This document shows positions 61,101 to 64,000 of a stretch of 64,000 bases of DNA, piece by piece (within the stretch, counting starts at the first letter, position 1; the number at the start of each line of letters is the position of its first letter). The translations under genes and the position numbers were made by a program. The stretch is from Lophius americanus. Its lineage: Eukaryota > Chordata > Actinopteri > Lophiiformes > Lophiidae. The stretch is from assembly GCA_037951165.1 (NCBI GenBank), contig JBBDHG010000011.1, positions 3,871,001-3,935,000 on the forward strand, read 5' to 3'. The notes below the pieces were generated by a model, which was not told the DNA's origin, did not search any database, and saw only the letters and a program-made list of their open reading frames with translations.

Positions 61101-62410
61101 CATGTGACAGCAGCCAGAGTCGGCCAGCAGTCCGTTGCCTGCATCTGGCAACGGTTGTGTTTTTGTTACCTGTCACAGTTGGTCATTTTCTGACGTTTCA
61201 GACACAGCAGATGGTGTTTCCCAGGAGCTTGTGTCGGCGGGTCTGGTGGACGGGAGGGACTTAGTAATAGGTTAGTTATCTATAAAGTCTTAACTCATAA
61301 TATCATATCATTTCTTAAAGGTTGTCTGGAAAATACCTCTTTTATTTGCATTAACTGCTCTGGTTTATTGTCGTGCTTTTCAGTTGCTGCAAATCTGCAG
61401 AAAATAGTCGATGAGCCTCAGTCCAATAAAAATGTCACTTTCAAACTGGTGAGTGATCCACATTCACGTCTGCGCTACTGACAGTAGGTTTTAGATTTTT
61501 AAAAGTCATTCATGGCCTCTACGGTAGGCTGTTTGAAAAAGTCTCTATTATTGACAGCCCAGTCTAACTTCCCAACGTCCAAGCGATGAATCGACTTCAG
61601 TTAGAGAGAAAATGCAGCAAATATTCTGGATTATGCTAAAATGAGACTTAATATATTTAGCATTTTCCTCTCTATTTGAATATTGATCTAGTTTTGGGAG
61701 CAATAAAAAGCCAGTGTTGATTTTTCTGTTTGGCTCCAACAGTCATAGAATATTTGCCAAAGATTTTTTTTTTTTTTTTTTTGCTAAAGCTGCATGATTT
61801 TTAGCAAAGGTGGCATTCCAAGCTCCACAGGCTTCAGGCTCAAGGGTCTCAAGCTGGTCAAGCATGTTTTAAAAACAACATCTTCATTAGAAACTGAATA
61901 ATAATTTCTTTGTTGTAATGATCAAACGGTAATGAATTAAATGAAACCTGTGACTAAAACGTCACAGAAAAACTGACAGTTTGGCTCCACTGAAGAGACG
62001 AAGATTCCTGCAGGCCAAAAAAACGTTTGTGAGAATCAAGAATATTACTGTCCTATAAATTACATAAATTAATTCAAACAAATGACAAATCCACACTTTT
62101 TCCACATTTACATCTCCAATTTGAGGTCACTCTTAATTCAGTGCTATGATTTATTTTGAAATGCTAATATCTTCAGCCCAGCACATTTTATTTGCATAAC
62201 AGATGTGGATAGAACTAAAAATAAATGAAATGAATTCTGTAGCTGCGGTTAACACTTTTCTTCATTTGGATGCGAATGTGGCTTCTGTTTCATTTTTGTT
62301 TCTCTCCGTTTATTCTTATCCTTTTGTTTCCACAGGCTTCTGGAATCGAGGGATCTGAAATACCAGATGACGTGAAATTGATGGGCTTTGCTCAGCTCAG
62401 CATTAGTTAA
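18986..62410 (+). CDS. oxsr1: Oxidative stress-responsive kinase OSR1 (Ste20-type, WNK effector), 18 exons, complete
   Basis: Exons: 18986-19055, 27195-27307, 35543-35651, 43028-43169, 53076-53131, 53311-53420, 53735-53836, 53957-54090, 55086-55134, 56284-56349, 56432-56554, 58984-59019, 60371-60550, 60716-60765, 60923-60975, 61202-61270, 61384-61448, 62336-62410. All are GT-AG and phases join: 1602 nt, 533 residues (human 527). Kinase domain about 17-292: Gly-rich loop GSGATAVV, Lys46 in VAIKR, HRDLKAGN with Asp146, DFG at 164-166, T-loop TFVGTPCWMAPE with Thr185, the WNK site. The S-motif RVPGSSGRLHKTEDG puts Ser325 exactly at the human position. An Ala/Pro/Gln-rich linker (exon 13) carries extra residues. 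The C-terminal CCT domain (about 434-533) starts ISLVLRLRNSKKELNDIRFEF and ends GFAQLSIS. Family role: WNK-activated kinase that docks RFxV motifs and phosphorylates NKCC/NCC/KCC cotransporters. The a/b paralogue is not determined. Introns 1-4 are 7.4-9.9 kb and full of repeats. Confidence 0.97.
21572..21624. repeat. 24-bp inverted repeat (23/24 paired), 5-nt loop
   Basis: Arms 21572-21595 and 21601-21624 are reverse complements apart from one position; the loop is TAAAG. It directly abuts the AG microsatellite. Confidence 0.93.
21624..21649. repeat. (AG)13 microsatellite
   Basis: Uninterrupted AG dinucleotide run, starting at the outer edge of an inverted repeat. Confidence 0.95.
26745..27030 (+). 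mobile_element. Degenerate Tc1-like transposon 5' portion in oxsr1 intron 1
   Basis: Non-coding lead (CATTATAACCACTGACTTC.., CAATGGCACCTACTAATCAG) followed by a broken transposase start: KDLSDFDKGAIM, QLGQSISKTAGIV and a CSLSTVV-like segment, matching the N-terminal helix-turn-helix of a fish Tc1-like transposase (DLSxFDKGQIVMARRLGQSISKTA type). In-frame stops show it is inactive. Confidence 0.78.
30010..30130 (+). mobile_element. Short L1-type LINE ORF2 fragment
   Basis: Reads approximately as a segment ..LGHIKLNVDKSKLL.. then AKVSKYL, like the GYKLNxxKSELL and KYLGI motifs after the YADD box of L1-type reverse transcriptases. Very short and degenerate. Confidence 0.4.
30508..30725 (-). mobile_element. 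tRNA-derived SINE (minus strand)
   Basis: Read on the minus strand, the element begins TAGCTTAGTGGGTAAAGCAG, which fits a Pol III A box, followed about 40 nt on by GGTTCAAATCC, a B box. It continues through CAAGACCCTGAAACCC and a GC-rich body and ends with TGATCAATAAAGGATTTTT. This is the head-body-tail plan of a tRNA-derived SINE. The body and tail extend well beyond tRNA length, so it is not a tRNA gene. The exact family is not named. Confidence 0.75.
31951..31981. repeat. 10-bp perfect inverted repeat with T-rich loop
   Basis: Arms 31951-31960 and 31972-31981 (TATCCCGTTG and its reverse complement), with an 11-nt loop of T with one G. Confidence 0.9.
32487..32620 (+). mobile_element. LINE (L1-like) reverse transcriptase fragment with degenerate YADD box
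   Basis: The open frame reads FINDEIKGRSNI, then FPYLLFGDDLVLCS. That fits the EIKGI..(L/Y)xADDLVLF block of L1-type reverse transcriptases, with Gly in place of the usual Ala. The frame then runs into low-complexity Phe/Cys-rich sequence, so it is a truncated remnant. Confidence 0.6.
33840..33960 (+). mobile_element. Fragment of a common teleost non-autonomous repeat
   Basis: Contains GGAGCAGGTCCTCTTCCATT, GAGGCCGCCATGTTG and GACTGACTCTAGAGA in the order seen in a widespread fish non-autonomous DNA-transposon-like repeat. Assigned from memory of the family; its ends are not defined. Confidence 0.5.
35652..43027 (+). other. oxsr1: oxsr1 intron 3 (7.4 kb)
   Basis: AT-rich with one probable L1 remnant (39360-39590). 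No conserved exon or RNA gene found. Short repeats such as CACTCACTCACTCACA near 40695 are unremarkable. Confidence 0.5.
39360..39590 (+). mobile_element. Probable L1-type LINE ORF2 fragment
   Basis: WIDFGKVQLFTYN is followed, after a one-base frame change, by GGALSPRFIGHHF. This resembles the ..KLQLxxxKGGLxLPxFxxYYWxxxL.. block near the end of the L1 reverse transcriptase region. The other frame continues SSFLNRSFDSVL, in the expected position. It is frameshifted and short. Confidence 0.45.
44567..44617. repeat. Perfect 24-bp inverted repeat with 3-nt loop
   Basis: Arm 44567-44590 is the exact reverse complement of 44594-44617; the loop is ATG. No mismatch in 24 pairs. Confidence 0.97.
45140..45460 (+). 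mobile_element. Decayed teleost dispersed repeat (TTTATTTATGGGCGCCTTTC family)
   Basis: ACTTTATTTATGGGCGCCTTTC followed by AAGACACTCACGGTCACAGA, and later TTTTTCAGGCGGAATTTG and GGTTTGTGGGAGAGATCCAG, follow the order of a common fish dispersed repeat. Diverged; class unknown. Confidence 0.5.
45771..45806. repeat. Perfect 15-bp inverted repeat, 6-nt loop
   Basis: Arms 45771-45785 and 45792-45806 (TTTTCTTACTGTGAG and its reverse complement); loop TTAATC. Confidence 0.96.
46551..46580. repeat. 10-bp perfect inverted repeat, 10-nt loop
   Basis: TAAAAGAGAG at 46551-46560 and its reverse complement at 46571-46580. Confidence 0.9.
47322..47334. repeat. G13 homopolymer
   Basis: Thirteen consecutive G. 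A C11 run lies at 48935-48945 in the same intron. Both lengths are prone to sequencing error. Confidence 0.9.
47807..47831. repeat. 25-bp near-palindrome (12-bp arms, 1-nt centre)
   Basis: TCACATAAAACA at 47807-47818 is followed after one base by its exact reverse complement at 47820-47831. Confidence 0.95.
47865..48080 (+). mobile_element. Decayed teleost dispersed repeat
   Basis: GATGACATGAAATTTCATAC followed by AGATATTCATGCCCTGTGGA resembles the fish repeat with consensus like ATGAAATTTGGTACAGACATTCATG (shown in part). The downstream CTCACTTTTTATCCAAATGC segment resembles another at about 44740. Class unknown. Confidence 0.4.
49804..49846. repeat. 19-bp inverted repeat (18/19 paired), 5-nt loop
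   Basis: Arms 49804-49822 and 49828-49846, one C-A mismatch; loop AGATA. Confidence 0.94.
50484..50827 (+). repeat. 59-bp tandem repeat, about 5.8 copies, with 118-bp dimer periodicity
   Basis: Copies begin at 50484, 50543, 50602, 50661, 50720 and 50779. Each contains CTACTGTGCATTGCTGCTGT, a pyrimidine-rich tract and CTTTTTAACAG. The only regular difference is the base after AACAG: GCCAATGA and GTCAATGA alternate copy by copy (C,T,C,T,C), so the true repeating unit is a 118-bp dimer. The last copy is truncated after TTTTTAAC. Confidence 0.97.
51955..51984. repeat. 12-bp perfect inverted repeat, 6-nt loop
   Basis: GTACAAGTAAAG at 51955-51966 and its reverse complement at 51973-51984. Confidence 0.94.
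52844..52891. repeat. Perfect 23-bp inverted repeat, 2-nt centre
   Basis: Arm 52844-52866 is the exact reverse complement of 52869-52891; centre AC. It lies 184 nt before the acceptor of oxsr1 exon 5. Confidence 0.96.
54205..54396. repeat. Possible MITE: 21-bp terminal inverted repeats (19/21), 192 bp in total
   Basis: 54205-54225 (CTATGGAAGAGGATTC..) and 54376-54396 (..TAATCCTCTTCCATAG) are inverted copies with two mismatches, enclosing 150 nt of T-rich DNA in oxsr1 intron 8. Target-site duplications are not evident. A foldback MITE is plausible but unproven. Confidence 0.45.
58099..58134. repeat. (AT)18 microsatellite
   Basis: Uninterrupted AT dinucleotide run in oxsr1 intron 11. Confidence 0.95.
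59114..60107 (+). repeat. 23-bp minisatellite, about 43 copies, with variant and higher-order structure
   Basis: The unit is GGTCACAGTGGTAGGAAG plus TAGAT. Recurrent variants are ..GTACCT in place of ..GTAGAT, GGGCACAG, CAGGGGTAGG, and CAGGTGTAGAAAG clustered at about 59630-59840. The marker unit GGTCACAGGGGTAGG starts at 59263, 59401 and 59516, spacings of 138 (6 units) and 115 (5 units), so blocks of several units were duplicated together. It fills most of oxsr1 intron 12 (59020-60370). Open frames through it are repeat artefacts. Confidence 0.97.
61764..61782. repeat. T19 homopolymer
   Basis: Nineteen consecutive T in oxsr1 intron 17, about 550 nt upstream of the last exon. Without flanking repeat features it is simple sequence. 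Confidence 0.9.
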
Positions 62411-64000
62411 ACTGTTGTTCCAACCGGGACCATGACTTGCCTAAAAAATGTGAAAATTAAAAAAAAAAATAGTTTCATGCAATTTTTTTCCTTTCTATGG
62501 CTGTAAAGAAACCATTACTGCCAAGAAAACGATACCATTACGTCACCAATATGATTGTAGAAATGCTCCTGTCTGTACAGAGGAACAGCTGAAGCATCAG
62601 AACAAACAGTTTCAGAATCCCCCTAAAAAAAAAGTTTACAGCGTTCATGATGCGAATAATCCACAGCCAACAGTTTCACCGCTCTGGGCTCTCATTCTGT
62701 TCTTCTTTTTCCAATATGGGATATATTTGCACAGCCTGAACCAACGCCCTTGTATCCTGAGAAGTGTAACAATGCCTTATTCTCATCAGAACTACTGAAT
62801 GCACGATTTGGGGGACCCCGTCCCTTTTCCCCCACGTTACCACATGGAGCATTACTTTGTCTAATGTGTTTTATTTGCTTATGTCAAATTTCTTACTTTG
62901 TTTTGTAAGAAAATAGGATGGAGAAAAAACCCTAAATCCGACACTTGTGCTGATATAATGGGGCACATGTGAAGACCCCTTGTCAGAAAGAGGTCAACAC
63001 TCCCAGCAGAAATGATCCTCACAGGATGAGGCTTTGATTCGGATCATCATCATCATCGTCATTTGAAGGTCCAAATCTTCCAGAAGTTGTCTCCTATATA
63101 AGTCTACAAATATTTGCCCCGTTTAAATCTGCTTATAATGAAATCGCATTAAATTAAGAAGTTCCACATCATCTGAAACCACAAGTTTGTGTCTGTTTGT
63201 ACTAGTTTGTGTCATTCTCTCAAGATTCTTTTAAAAAAAAAAGCCGGAGAGAGACTTAAGTGCTTTTTCGTTCATGTGGGTGAAACACATCAACTCGATT
63301 AGACCTTTGGTGTGTAAATAATGAAGTTTGGGGCGTTTCACCCTCGGCCTTTTGTTTCTGTGGGTTGTAGCACGGCGTGAAGGAATATAACGACACTGCA
63401 AATTTAACTTTAACTTTTCCAGGAAATCGTGTATGGTGATTGTGAAGCTTTTCATGTTTTGGCTTTGAAAAGTTTGAATTTATTTTACATTTGAGCCACA
63501 GCTGTCCTACAATGCATAATGCCCAGTAATAGTAACCATATTTTTCCTCATAATAATCCCCATCATGCAGCAGCAATGTTAAAACAAATTGCTAAAATGA
63601 AGATTTTACATCCAAATCAAGACTTCGAGCAGCTCAGCAATGAAAGCCAAATATGTTTTGGATTGGGCTGAGGTGTCATGACCTTTCACCCCTGGATGTT
63701 CTATGATGACTGTGCATCTGGCTGTATCTTGTTCTTTCCCTCACTCTCCTCTGACGAATAGCTCTGAAAGGCCAGCCAAGTTTAACTGCTTGATTAGGTG
63801 ACGTGATAAAAGTCCCACCGCTCCAGATGCCATATTGAATGACATTTTTAATATTATTTTTTTTGTGCTTGCAGATGAAATGTTAAGAGTAAAATCTTTG
63901 TATTTTTTACTTAAAACAGGTTAAATTGAATGCTAGCCTTAAATTGAAAACGACAAGTGTTTTTTTTGTTTTTTTTGACAAGATGTCATGGTTTGATTCA
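62411..64000 (+). other. oxsr1: oxsr1 3' UTR / downstream flank
   Basis: No further coding exon or gene is seen to the window end. I find no canonical AATAAA. ATTAAA occurs at 62456-62461 (immediately after the stop, in an A-rich stretch) and 63148-63153. The UTR may therefore end near 63170 or extend past the window. Confidence 0.5.

Overview
This window is vertebrate nuclear DNA, almost certainly from a teleost fish. The genes have many GT-AG introns and short exons. The proteins read as fish orthologues: a DASH cryptochrome (absent from mammals), MyD88 and OSR1/Oxsr1. The introns carry typical fish repeats: Tc1 remnants, LINE fragments, a tRNA-derived SINE, AT microsatellites and minisatellites. 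There is no operon, CRISPR array or prokaryotic signal. All four recognised genes lie on the + strand.

Layout: 1-1259 is intron and 1260-1488 is the last coding exon of a MEKK2/MEKK3-type MAP3K, followed by a long 3' UTR to about 3215. 3216-5298 is intergenic DNA plus the cry-dash promoter. 5299-10771 is a complete 14-exon cry-dash gene (521 aa). 11964-17124 is a complete 5-exon myd88 gene (294 aa), with a compact E-box/CRE/ETS-like promoter just upstream. 17125-18985 holds the myd88 3' UTR, a fish interspersed repeat, an AT microsatellite and the oxsr1 promoter. 18986-62410 is a complete 18-exon oxsr1 gene (533 aa) with four introns of 7-10 kb; 62411-64000 is its 3' flank/UTR.

The genes do not form one pathway. 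Cry-DASH is a light-dependent flavoprotein related to photolyases. MyD88 is the TLR/IL-1R adaptor. Oxsr1 is the WNK-activated kinase that phosphorylates SLC12 cation-chloride cotransporters. The MAP3K belongs to the MEKK2/3 group. The MYD88-OXSR1 order matches human 3p22, so this is conserved synteny, with cry-dash retained in fish.

Most unusual points: (1) many long, near-perfect inverted repeats with very short loops, seven of them in oxsr1 intron 4 and one built around the 3' splice site of cry-dash exon 10; (2) two minisatellites with higher-order structure, one made of repeated 3'-splice-site-like units; (3) a 75-nt myd88 intron that is open in frame, so its retention would insert 25 residues into the TIR domain. 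I found no convincing new gene system. All exon joins were derived by hand from splice consensus, reading frame and family similarity.
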